Shown here in pieces: positions 1 to 24,100 of a stretch of DNA of 64,000 nucleotides. A model generated the notes under the pieces. The model saw nothing but the letters and a program-made list of their open reading frames with translations. It made no database searches and was not told the origin of the DNA. Every line of letters starts with the position of its first letter. Position 1 is the stretch's first letter. The stretch spans positions 3,231,338 to 3,295,337 of the forward strand of contig PTEX01000006.1 in the NCBI GenBank assembly GCA_003342815.1, written 5' to 3'. The position numbers and the translations under genes are program-made. Source of the stretch: Eudromia elegans. Lineage: Eukaryota > Chordata > Aves > Tinamiformes > Tinamidae.

Positions 1-722
1 TCGTACAGGACACCATTGGATTTCATTAACAGGGCCACTGTGTTTAGCTATATGAAATACTAAATTTCGGGGGACTTCAGATAATCTGTATTTGGATCCC
101 AAGTAGGGCTTAATTAATTCAGAGACCTTTGTCACAGTCTGCTCTCCTGAAATAGCTAATTTAACATGACAGTTTGAATTTTCTCCCTGATGAGATTCTT
201 TTTCTTCGCACATTATAGAATTTTCTTGACGCAGCCTTTTAGGGATATATGGTCTAATTCCCTTTACAGAAGTAATACTGTCTTTATGTATTCGCTTCTG
301 AGAAGAAATGCCAGAGTTTATTGAAGAGCCTGATGCTTGTTCATAGTTTCTGTAGGTCATGCATAATGCAGTGTGGTTAGGGAGAGCCCTCCCGCAATAA
401 GGAGATGTCAAATCAGTGTTATTATTCTGGGAATAGCGCTCAGGGGGATCTTCACAAACAATGCCCAGGCCAGAACTGTCAGCGTTCTCAGTATGTTGCA
501 TTTCATACACTGCTTTTGTGCCCAAACTATCAGGTGCAAAGCTCTGAACATGATTTACAGAACTCAGAAGGTTTTTTCCTCTACTAGATGTATCAGGAGC
601 CTCAGTCTTTTCCATTTCTTCTTCAGAGTCTGAATCATCATAAGCAACCAACGACAAACTCATTATGGCTACATACAGCAACCTGCGGAGATCCCAGTGC
701 TGCAATCCTCCAGAAGAACGAT
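1..722 (-). CDS. WDR25: WDR25, first coding exon (WD repeat-containing protein 25), partial
   Basis: The minus strand is open from an ATG at 663-661 to the window edge (221 codons, continuing outside). The product begins [19 protein letters not shown], which resembles the acidic N-terminus of vertebrate WDR25. A low-complexity region follows, and the exon end reads [14 protein letters not shown], typical of the start of the first WD40 blade. A good acceptor (pyrimidine-rich stretch, then TTGTAG) puts the exon start at 722, so 59 nt of 5' UTR precede the ATG in this exon. The family is a WD40 beta-propeller related to the splicing factor CDC40/PRP17, and its exact role is poorly known. The remaining exons lie beyond position 1. 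The identification rests on N-terminal similarity, the WD start and synteny next to WARS1. Confidence 0.88.
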
Positions 723-1961
723 CTACAACAAAGAATTGATCATTCAGAATGCAATTCATTATAGATTCTACAGTTTGAATCAGTTAAAGCATATTTAAAT
801 CCTTTTACAAATATCCATGCCTTCATTACTGTTTACCTGTATATTTTATTGCTTTATTATAACACATCCATATATTCAATTATGCAACATCATTTGTCTC
901 TAAGCACTTTATATACATTTTTAATGCATTGCAGAGATATACTTGCATACCACAAAAAGCAAAAATGAACAGAAAATGAAAACAGTTATACATAAGTACT
1001 GTAAATTACTTTAACTGTACTTGCTACAGCACTTTTTCCTGAGACTAATGCCATTATGCAGTGCTTTGGGATGTACTTCTGTAGTAATAAAAATATTTCC
1101 AGTTTGGAGCAAGGCTAATGCTCATTTCTTTTGAGTTCTCTGCACTGTGAAATAGCATAAATGTGTTTGACTCTCAGCTAAAAGGGAGTAACTAGATTAC
1201 TCATGTGTTAAAAATTTACAAGGACCCTTTCAAACTCTATCCATAGTGTAAATTGCATATAGCCTGTATTTTACTTAACAGATACCAAAAGATGCAGTGA
1301 ATTCACTGTTTCCATCAACTTTTATAGAGGGAAGGGAAGGGGGCGTGGCGGGAAAAAAGCATGGAGGCATTTCTATGGAGTAAGCACTTCCAAGTTCCTG
1401 TGAGTAAGAACACACATATCAAGGCTGGATATGCATCACACTGAATAATCTAGAACCAACAATCCAGTCTTTTTCCAAGAGCTTGCACAGAAGATGTGAA
1501 AAACAGGTTTAGCTCCATTCAATAAATGGGTTTGTCCAAAAAAAACCCCAAATAAACAGACTTCTACTAGTTACAGTCAACAACTCTAATTGAGCATCTA
1601 GACAAAATACAGCGACAGCATTCCTCCTTCATTTTCACACTTAGCTGCTAGCACTGGTCACACGATGCAACTTAACACTTTCAGATCAGATGCTGAACTC
1701 CTTGCTGCAGAGATGCAACACACATTATGCAGAATGTTGGAATTCAGAAGGATTGCTCACTCCAGAGTCAAGATCATATTTTAAGTTAAAAAACAAATGT
1801 AAAAACTGTTTAAAAGGTGGTTTAACCTTTAAAAGGTATTACAGATTGCGGTCTGTATTCTGCAATGAAATTTTCAAGGACAGACACAGACATCAAGCTC
1901 CTATTAAAACACACACATATATATTCAGGAAACCTCCTCAAGATAAATGACTAGTATTTAC

Positions 1962-2071
1962 CTGGAACAAGGTGAGTAACTTCAGTCACATAAGAAGTAT
2001 CACGATCTCCCTCTAGAGGACATTCTAGCTCTTTATCTGAACTTCATACTTGATAAAAGCAGTGACAGAAA
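1962..2071 (-). other. WDR25: Probable 5' leader exon of WDR25
   Basis: On the minus strand a strong acceptor (CTTGCTTTTTCAG) ends at 2072 and a strong donor (CCAG, then GTAAAT) follows 1962. They define a 110-nt exon upstream of the first coding exon. Joined to 722, its last reading frame runs open into the ATG at 663 but contains no in-frame ATG of its own and has a TGA upstream. Two short out-of-frame ATGs are present. I therefore call it untranslated. It is predicted from splice signals only, and transcript data could show it to be optional or absent. Confidence 0.5.
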
Positions 2072-2960
2072 CTGAAAAAGCAAGCGGAAAAACTCCTCCT
2101 CTCAAACAGTACAAATTTATAATTTATTAAAGCACCATTCCACTTAAATAACACCTAGAAGAAAAAAAGCTCCAGCACAAGCATTAAAGAACAGCATCAG
2201 CAGTAAATAAGTGTCCTTCCTCCCACAGTTCAGCTCCGTGAACTAACTGTTATCAAATATAACAATAATAAAACACATTGAAGAATTGCAGTCCAAGATC
2301 ACCATAATCCCTTTAAGTCAAGCTAAAGTTCCAAAAACAGATGTACAAAATACTACAGTCTACTTCAGTAATGGGAATAGCGGTCACTATAACCAACCAT
2401 GATCAACCACAACCTGACTGTTTGAGAAGAACAGATTAAGATTCTGACCTCGGTTCAAAAAGTTACAGCTTGAAACAGACAAGAAAGAATAGAGTGAGAC
2501 TTCACAGCTACTCTACACTTCTAAAGCTGCTCTATTCTGCTTTCAGACACAGAGGGGGGAAAAAAAAAGTAGAAGTCAAAATCAAGACCACTCCTTGAAC
2601 ACACCAGGTAAGAGGTTTCCCTTAGGACACCAGAGGAATGCAGTCAAGCTATATTTGACCAACAAGCTTCTGCACACATAACTCACCAGCCTCAGTTGGT
2701 GGGAAAAGCAAAGCATTTCTGCCAGCTGAAGACTTAACATCTAACTTTCTTCTCTACATCAACATTGTCCCAAAGTTTGCCACTTTGGGCTAACTAAACA
2801 AAACTCCAAACCAGAGCACGCTGCACTTTGCTGCAAACACAGCAGACTTTTAACATCCGCTTTAACCAGCTCACGGCATTGCTGACGTGCTTTATAACGC
2901 AGCCAGCTACCAGAAAGCCGGCAGGGTAAAGAGTAAAATATCCCGATAGCAAAAGGCCAA

Positions 2961-3029
2961 GGCCCCGGCCCCGGCCCCGGCCCCGGCCCCGGCCCCGGCC
3001 CCGGCCCCGGCCCCGGCCCCGGCCCCGGC
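2961..3029 (-). repeat. (GGGGCC)11 hexanucleotide repeat at the start of WDR25 intron 1
   Basis: Eleven perfect GGCCCC units plus GGC are read on the plus strand, which is GGGGCC on the WDR25 sense strand. The tract starts four bases inside the predicted 5' splice site (intron start at 3033). It is unbroken. Its three minus-strand frames would encode Gly-Ala, Gly-Pro and Gly-Arg dipeptide runs. G-runs of this kind form G-quadruplexes in DNA and RNA. Assemblies often collapse such tracts, so the true allele length may differ. Confidence 0.97.
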
Positions 3030-3033
3030 GTAC

Positions 3034-3130
3034 CTGCCGCACCGTCGCCGGTGGCGCAGCACGCTCTGCTGACGCCCGCTCCGGCCTTTAAAGCGCGCCG
3101 GGCGGAAACACACCGTCTTGCTGGAACGGT
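3034..3130 (-). other. WDR25: WDR25 first (non-coding) exon, start uncertain
   Basis: A consensus donor on the minus strand (GGCAG, then GTACG) ends an exon at 3034 inside the CpG island. The sequence above it is very GC-rich, as expected for a TATA-less start. The upstream limit (about 3100-3150) is a guess, because no transcription start can be read from sequence. The intron that follows begins with the GGGGCC repeat. This exon would splice to 2071 or directly to 722. Confidence 0.45.
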
Positions 3131-3700
3131 CCCGCCTGCCCCATGCACAGCCGGTGGGAAGGGGTATGGGAAGAGGACGGAAAAGCCCCGTTCCAGTGGC
3201 AGTAGCCGCCGGTCACTCGGCGTCTCCTGCCGAGGCGCGCCTGGCGGGGGTGGGTAGGGAAGCAGGCGGGAAGGAAAGGTTCCGGAGGGAGCATGTTCCC
3301 AGCCGGGCTGCAGTGAGCGGAGTGCCGGTGGAGAGTGATGCAATGGCAGTGACAGCGGCGCCCTGAGGAGCGACGGTGCGAGCGGCGGCCGGGCCGGAGC
3401 CGGGCCGGGAGGGAACCGGGCCGGGAGGGTGCTGGGAGAGCGGGCTGGGCCGGGCCGGGCCGGGCGATGCAAGCCCGTGGAGAGCCAGGCCGGCGGCGCG
3501 GGCGGGCAGCAGGGCGCTCGGCGCCCGGCGATGCCGAGCGGCGCTTGGCGGGGCCAGGGGACGCGGGTGTCAGCGCTGCGGCGCGGGGCGCTGCATGGGC
3601 CCGACCCGTGCGACGGGAGCGGCGCCGGTGCCCGCGGAGCTGCCGTGTGGCCCCGGGAAGCCCCGGTGAGCGGGCCGCGTGCGGGCTCTGCCGCGAGGTT
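3040..3700. promoter_or_regulatory. CpG-island bidirectional promoter of WDR25 and WARS1
   Basis: The segment is extremely GC-rich and dense in CpG, with many GGGCGG/CCGGGCCGGG-type motifs. It separates the divergent WDR25 (minus) and WARS1 (plus) first exons by only a few hundred bases. No TATA box is evident. Several long open frames cross it on both strands, but their Arg/Pro/Gly/Ala composition is what random GC-rich DNA gives. A shared promoter is inferred from the head-to-head layout. Confidence 0.75.
3376..3665 (+). other. WARS1: WARS1 first (non-coding) exon, start uncertain
   Basis: A good donor (CCCCG, then GTGAGC) at 3665/3666 marks the likely end of the WARS1 first exon in the CpG island. 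The start coordinate is only indicative, because the transcription start cannot be read. In vertebrate WARS1 the first exon is untranslated and transcript starts are multiple, so other first exons in the 3.4-kb first intron are possible. Confidence 0.4.
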
Positions 3701-6700
3701 TTCACGAGAAAATTAATGGTTAATCTGCACGAGAAGCTGTAGAAAGCAGCGTATGTTGGAGTAGTCCTCAAGGCACCTTCCCTGTGGTGTCTGTGGACAT
3801 GCCACCAGCTTTAATTTCATCCTTCTGCCATTGTTTTAATTCAAAGAGACTTGGTGCATTTTTCAGGAGCGTAAGTGCTGTTAGGTTTAGGTACTTCCAT
3901 TCATCATGGAATTGAATGAAAATTTGTCACTTTTGTAACATTAATTTCTTTGGAATGTATCTTCATGCAGTGTTTGTTATGAAGAAGTGCTTCTCTATTC
4001 CACATTTCCCAGTTCTCTGCACTTACAAAATCAGAGCCCAAGCAGTGAAAATGATCGTAGATCTGTGATAATTATTCAGCTGGGAAGATGACAACAACAA
4101 GAGGATGTTTCTGATACCTCTTCCCAGGATTTTTTTTCTGAGCTTTATCTGATTAATGCAAAATTCTTAAATATTCACAAGTGCAGTTACCCATAAGATA
4201 GGAAGAACAAGCATGTAATTCTTGGCTTTCAAGTTTACACTGTAATATGGTAGCATTTAAGTTAATCTTTGGCTCTGGTCTTAAATGTCTTAATAGTTCG
4301 TTTTCAATTATCCCGTGTTTTTTTTTTCCATCTGATAATGTTTGTGTAAATTAATTAACATGTCATGTTTGGTTGTGTAATATCAGTAAGAAATGAAGAA
4401 TAATGATACTAGAAAAAAATGCAGGAAATCCATTTGTTTCTTTGAATAATTCAAAACTGCATTAATGAATTTCAAAAACTTGAAGACCTCTGTCCTATGT
4501 AACTGAATGTCCAGGCTGAATTCCTATAGCAAACCTTTAGCTTTACTGTATTAGTGATTAGGTAACTAGAGATAAGGATAGCAGTCTGTATTTTTCTGCA
4601 TTCTGCAGTCCTTATACCCTCCCCTCTGGCTGCATCGACACGATTACTTTTGCAGCTTCCTACCAAAAATGCATTCTCATTTGGGAATGTTTGCTCAGCT
4701 TAAAGGCATAAAAGCCTTTCAAAAAGGAGGCAATTTATTAGTAAGAACGTACACTCCAGAATTAAGTTAAAAGGCCCCCCAGACACAATTTGCTTAACAG
4801 CAAAGAAACTTCCTGGTTGTGTTGTTGTTGTTCAGGGCTTTTTGGTTTTGTGGGTTTTTTTTGTAAAATTTGAAGCCAGCAAGTATAGCTGGGGTATTTC
4901 TTCAGAAAGATGGTGAGTTAGTTTCATAAGTCTTTCCTAGTATGGATTTATTCTATATATGCTGTTTTCCAGTTAAATAACTTGTGACCATGATAAAGAG
5001 GAAAATACTGATATTCAAATAAATAAATGTAAGTTAATTATAGAATACATGAGAATTATTTTATAGGTTTTCAGTTATCTCTTTAAGATAATACTGTCAG
5101 AGTTCTAATAATCAGACTCCAAGGGATCAATATTAGGTTCAAAACTTAAAGATCACTGATAAAATTCAATTCAGTCTTATTTTAGTCAATTATGCTATTT
5201 AAGTTTGGTATCCATGTCTGTGTTAATATACTACACTAACAGCCTTAGCAAGTAAATGCACACACTTTTCATCTTTCTTACTGGTGCTCAACCAAAGCTG
5301 AAAGCTGGGAACCCTGCAGCTGTCTAACAAACAGCAAGACCTCCTTAGATTTTCTAGGCCTTCAAAGGCTACTCACAGTGGCAGTTTAAATATGTGCTTT
5401 GTAAATATAGCCAAGGTTGCAGCTAGCCTGATTATTTTGTAAAAGAAGGTTTGATACAGTGCTAAAAAGCTAATGCAAATATTATGGGCTTCTTATTGTT
5501 GTGGTAAAGGAGAAACAAATGAATGTGTTTTTTATTAATAGCTTTTATTGTTTACTTAAGTCTATACATCTAATCTGTTCATTTAGATACTCACTTTTCT
5601 TACTTTAAGGCTTCTTTTCAGAAGAGAAATGGCAGTGATCCCAGAGCACAAATCCTTCTACAATTCCATTTAATATGAAATCTTTAATGGGCAGCCTGCA
5701 AGGTATATTTAGGCCTGTTTACACCATCATGAGGAACAGGATTTCAGTGGCTGTTTTAGTGTCTCTGAACCTTCAAGTAACTCTCTTTGAATAAATACCA
5801 CTGTCCATATAATTCTTTAGAAGTCAAGGTATTTAATTGACATGAAAATCTTCCTATATGGACCAAAAAGTGGGCACAGCAAGATAGAAAATGCTTAGGG
5901 TGAATGCTGTTTTTCTAATACATCACTCTTTGCAGCTTAATAAGAGGCCAGCTTACTCTTCCAAGTTGCGTTACTTTTGTCACTATCACATCTGAATACA
6001 ATATATATAAAAAGCATCAGTTTGTGAATTGAGATGACCTTCCTAAAGAAAAAAAGATACAAAATAGCTTGGGTCAGTCACAGCAGATTGGGTTGTAGGA
6101 CTTTGCCAGGGTGGCCAAGTTAGTGTTCATAGGAAACTTTACTTCTACCTATGATTAGGACTTTAACAAGTATTTCATGTTACAAGAATTGTATCAAAAC
6201 GTTTTATAATTATCTGTATCCTTTTCTGTGTACCCTGCTCTGATGATATGTTTATCCCGAAAGAATCATTTTGTGATAGTGGCATTTTTACATATAATGT
6301 TATTTTTCAGACAAATTATATACTCCTCTCCATTTTTAAAACTTTTTCTTCTGAGTAAATATGGTAAACTCACTGTAATTGGAACCATAATGGTTTTAAA
6401 AGTGGCTCTCACAGACCAAGTTAATGCTTGTTTTTGCTTAGTTTCAAATATTTAAACAGCACATTGCTTGATTTTTTTTTTTTAATAAAAAAAATATTTA
6501 GAGCCCATGTGCTTCAAAAACCCTAATAAAGAGCTACTGAGTTTGAACAACTTCTTAAAATAAAATATCTCTGCCTCTGCAGTTGAAATATGTTTTCACT
6601 GTCATGGCAGGCAGTAGCAGCCTCCCCATATTTATGACATCAGTCTGTAAAGACCGTGTATCAGGTGATTTTTGAAATGTTAGAAGAAGAAACTCCTGTA

Positions 6701-7101
6701 GCAGCAGATATTGCTGTGTCTCTGCACATATGTAATATAATAAAATGGAAGTTAATCCAGTGTAATCCATATCACATGAATTTCCCTTCTTTGAAATGCT
6801 AGGGTGTATACTAAGATGTATATTAACTAGTATTATGTGAGGGAGAACTTAGTTATGACACATTTATAGATCTTAACTAAAGGGATAAAGATCAATATGT
6901 TTGTGACATAGAACAGTAATAACTTTACTTGTTCTAATGTGATTCATAACCAAAATTGTATGCTTGCTTAAGCATACGTCATTTAGCATTTTGTATTTTA
7001 TGAATTACTCGCTTGTAAGCTATGCAGTTGTAGTTTTCCACAGTCTTCAAATGGATGAAATTAAGTATGGGGTCAATATACTTTTTATATTTTTATTCCA
7101 G
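3666..7101 (+). other. WARS1 intron 1, no gene seen
   Basis: AT-rich intronic sequence between the CpG-island exon and the leader/start-codon exon. I see only short T-runs and no recognisable repeat family, RNA gene or coding exon. Its open frames are all short and unlike known proteins. It ends in an acceptor (TTTTATTCCAG) at 7101. Confidence 0.6.
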
Positions 7102-7273
7102 CATTCTAATCTTGAAGATATGCATAAAAGAATAAAACACACTCTTTATCACCCTACAGTTCTACTTCAGTTTGATGCTACCGTTTTGAGTCTACAAACT
7201 GAAAAACTGGAAGACTTATCTAAAGAAGATTTATCTAAATAGTAGATAAAAAGACATTTTACACTCCTGGAAA
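7102..7273 (+). other. WARS1: WARS1 5' UTR part of the start-codon exon, with an upstream ORF
   Basis: The acceptor at 7101 gives 172 nt of leader before the ATG at 7274. Inside it, an ATG at 7120 opens a 40-codon reading frame ending in TAG at 7242, 31 nt before the main start. The uORF product is Lys/His/Leu-rich (MHKRIKHTLYHP...) and I recognise no family. A uORF of this size would be expected to reduce initiation at 7274, if the exon is transcribed as drawn. Confidence 0.55.
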
Positions 7274-20857
<13,584 letters not shown>

Positions 20858-21190
20858 AGGAATGCCTAGGTAACTTCTCACTTGATAAACCAAAATCAAA
20901 TGCTTGTTGTCTTCTGTTGTATGTCATCACTCCCTGGTTATGTACAGCCGCCTATCAGTGCTTTATAAATATTGCTTTTAATGAGTGCGTACAATAAACA
21001 TCAGAGTACAGAAAAAGTTTTAAAATATGACTCATAACTATTTAAAATCAAAATATGTTAATTGAGGAATTGATTCTATATGAGACAGAATTGTCTGATC
21101 TTGCAGAGAAGCATGTCTGTCAGCACAGGACCCTATTTTATTGTATTTCATGTTGAAAATATAAATAAAATTTCCATTTTGATGCTGAAG
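20858..21190 (+). terminator. WARS1: WARS1 3' UTR and polyadenylation signals
   Basis: After the TGA, AATAAA hexamers occur at 20993-20998 and 21164-21169, with a further one at 21963-21968. The first two give 3' UTRs of roughly 150 and 325 nt. T/G-rich sequence follows the second. Which one is used cannot be told from sequence. Confidence 0.65.
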
Positions 21191-24100
21191 TCTAACTTGT
21201 AAATTGTTTTACATATGTTAGTCATATGTAAGGTCATATCTCAAACTAATAATAGCTCCACTTTCTTTTGTCCTGTGTAGCTTTGTTTACTAGAGTTGGT
21301 GTCCTATCGGGCGACCAGGGAACACGCTGCGTGCATGAAAATGATGAATGCTCTGAAGTAGATTCCATAGTGACCTAGCCTGAGGTCAGTGCAGACAGGT
21401 TGGAGGCCTCTGGGCTGAACACAGGAGATAGTAAAAATCTAGTTGGCTTTGTTATCCTCTTCCTCGTGGACCTGGGGCAAGTCGCACGCAACTGCTTTCA
21501 TTTCTGCAACCATAAAACTAGTCTGGATGCCTCTGAAGGGAGGAGGTAAAACAGGGTTGTAAAGTTCCTTGATGTTCTCAGGTGGAAGATATTATAAAAA
21601 TGCACATTTTTGTTTCTACTAAGTGTTGAGTCGTGCTGTGAGAATGAAGTCACTGCTGGACACAGCGATATTTGTAGGGTTATCTGTCCTGTTTTATTGC
21701 ACCAGAACATTTAAACTAGTGCTACTTGTTTTAAGATCTGCCCCAATTAGGAAACCTGCTTTGTTAAAATACCTCATGTAATACCTCATTATTTCCCTTC
21801 TTGAAAAGGACTTCAGTGTCTCTGGTATGATTTATGGAAGAGCAATTCACATGAATAGCTAGTTTGTTTTAATATGTACAGTGCTGACTACATATTATTA
21901 AATCTATCTTGTATTTATATAGAGTGGACGGTAGCTAGCCCAGATCCATCTTATCTAAAGCAAATAAAAATACCTCTGATAACACAGGTGGGCATTGATT
22001 TGCGGTATTTGCAAGTCATTTAAAATATGAAGCAGAGAATGAGAGTGAAAAATTTAAGCTTTAACAGACTGTACTCTGGAACCTAATAGATATATGTAGT
22101 CTTTTTTTTTTTTTTTTTTTTTCCTTAAAAAAGTACTTTTAATTTGTCTTTAAACCTTTGAAGGCAGCTAATTTGTTACACTTGAACTGAGGGAGAATTT
22201 TCAAGGCGGAGGCTTCTCAATGACTTAAGTGGATCTTGGGTCACTCTGTTTAGTGCATCAGAGTTTGTTGCACTACTTGTCCTGCCTGGAGCTGGGAGAC
22301 GTTGCAAAATGACTCCCTTCCCACCTGTACTGGCTCCGTAACAGGCAGACACGTCCTGTCCAGCAATGACCTTGGCTCTCGGAGAAGCAAACATTTGGCT
22401 GCCTGGCTGCATGCAAGTGACTTGTGTTAGTGTTACGGTTATGTTCGTGCAAGGGACCAAGGAAAGACTGAATTTCACAGCAAATTTAGTCTTGTTATGT
22501 GTTCCAAGCTTGTGTTAAAGCTAGGAATGTTTAGCTTTCTGCTTTCATCCTTTCAGTTTACGTGACCTACCATCGTTAATCTAACCACTGACTCTGATGC
22601 ATTAAAGTAAATGTTTACCAGTAGCCTACCTCTCTATTACCCATGGTCATAGCAAGTGCTTAACAGTCAGTAAATACCTTTATTTCTTTTTAAATTCATA
22701 GAGCACTGCCTAGAAAAGCAATACAGCAGTAAATGCACTAATGGTTTGTTGCTGTGGAATTTTCAGTGGTACCTTTCTCTTCTCACAATGCAGTGTTTGC
22801 CATCTTCGAGCGACACATAATGGGCAGCTCTTATGTTGATCCTAAAGGGCTCTTACAAACCCATAATGCAGATTTCTTTGTGCAGATTTTCCATCAGTCT
22901 TGTAAGATTTGTTTCCTTAGCTAAGAATTAATTCAGTTATTCAGGGGAAGAGATGGGTATGAGACAAACTCATAATATTCTATTCTAACTAAATTTATGA
23001 ATTAATTCTGTAACATAGCAATTACAATCACAGTGGAAAGTTCTAGGAGGGCACGTGGTAACAAAATAAATGATAATTTGTTTATTGAGAAAGCACTTAG
23101 GACTCACATAAATGCTCACAAAGTCTTGTGCGTCTCAATCTCATAGAAATGATAAGGTTTCTTGAAGGAAGCTTGGAAAATGCCTAAATCTTTTGTAATT
23201 ATTATTCATGTTCTAGAGGTATTTAAAGATCATGACAGGGCAGTCTTGAAAAGCACAGGTGAAATATCTGAGAGTACTATCAGGTAATGATCATTATGTT
23301 TTCCTCAATTTGTTGACATGTTGTTTATCTTGCTGTAATAAAAATGTAGCACAAAGTCTGTATCCAACTCATTTAACTTTTGGGGTTTTTTTTTAATATT
23401 AAAAAAAGAAAACTTTTAAATGGTTTAATTTACACTTACTGTGTTTTAATTTTTCTTCCTGCCCTTTTGGGTATTGAGTCATTCAGTGGAGTTGTTCTTA
23501 GTTTTGGGTTCGGTGGATTTCAGACTGCTGAAAATCCAAAGAGGGGCTGGTTTTGGGACTGGGAGATGAATTTGTGTGGACTGTGACCAGCTCAGAGCTA
23601 TGGGGAGATCACTGTGACCTTTTACTTGGTTCTTTCATAGGTCTGGCATAAATTGGTACTTAGAGGAAAGCTGGCATTGGGTGACTGCAGTTGTCTGAGG
23701 AACACAGGTCCTGAGTAACTTCCCTTGGCTCTTCCATACTCACATGCTGCAACCAAGTATTTGTGAGCATTGCCACAAAACAGGAACTAACAGTGACTTG
23801 AAAACATGAAGCAAAATGCTCCCAAAGGAAAGTTTCCATTTTCAAGGCCAGGAAGTTTATTACTGAAAGCAAAAGTCTGTACAGAAAGCTGTGGTCCCTA
23901 GCAAAGTCAACCCGTCAAATGTGGTGTCTTCCTTCTGCTGGCTGGCCTTCAGCTAGGTAATTTATCAGAGAAAAAGTCCTGTGATTATCAGAGCGGCAAA
24001 CAGAAGCTGAAGGTCAAGGCAATGCAAAGAAATGAGAAAATTAGCAGCCAGGTTCTGAAATCCATAAGCCAAATACCCAGCATGGGTACATGGAGCTAAG

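Noticed and set aside
373-633. An 86-codon plus-strand open frame
   Set aside because: It is the antisense shadow of the WDR25 coding exon.
2759-3771. Several long Pro/Arg/Gly/Ala-rich frames on both strands
   Set aside because: They arise from CpG-island composition and the GGGGCC repeat, not from a conserved protein. Some of the reading frames start at GTG rather than ATG.
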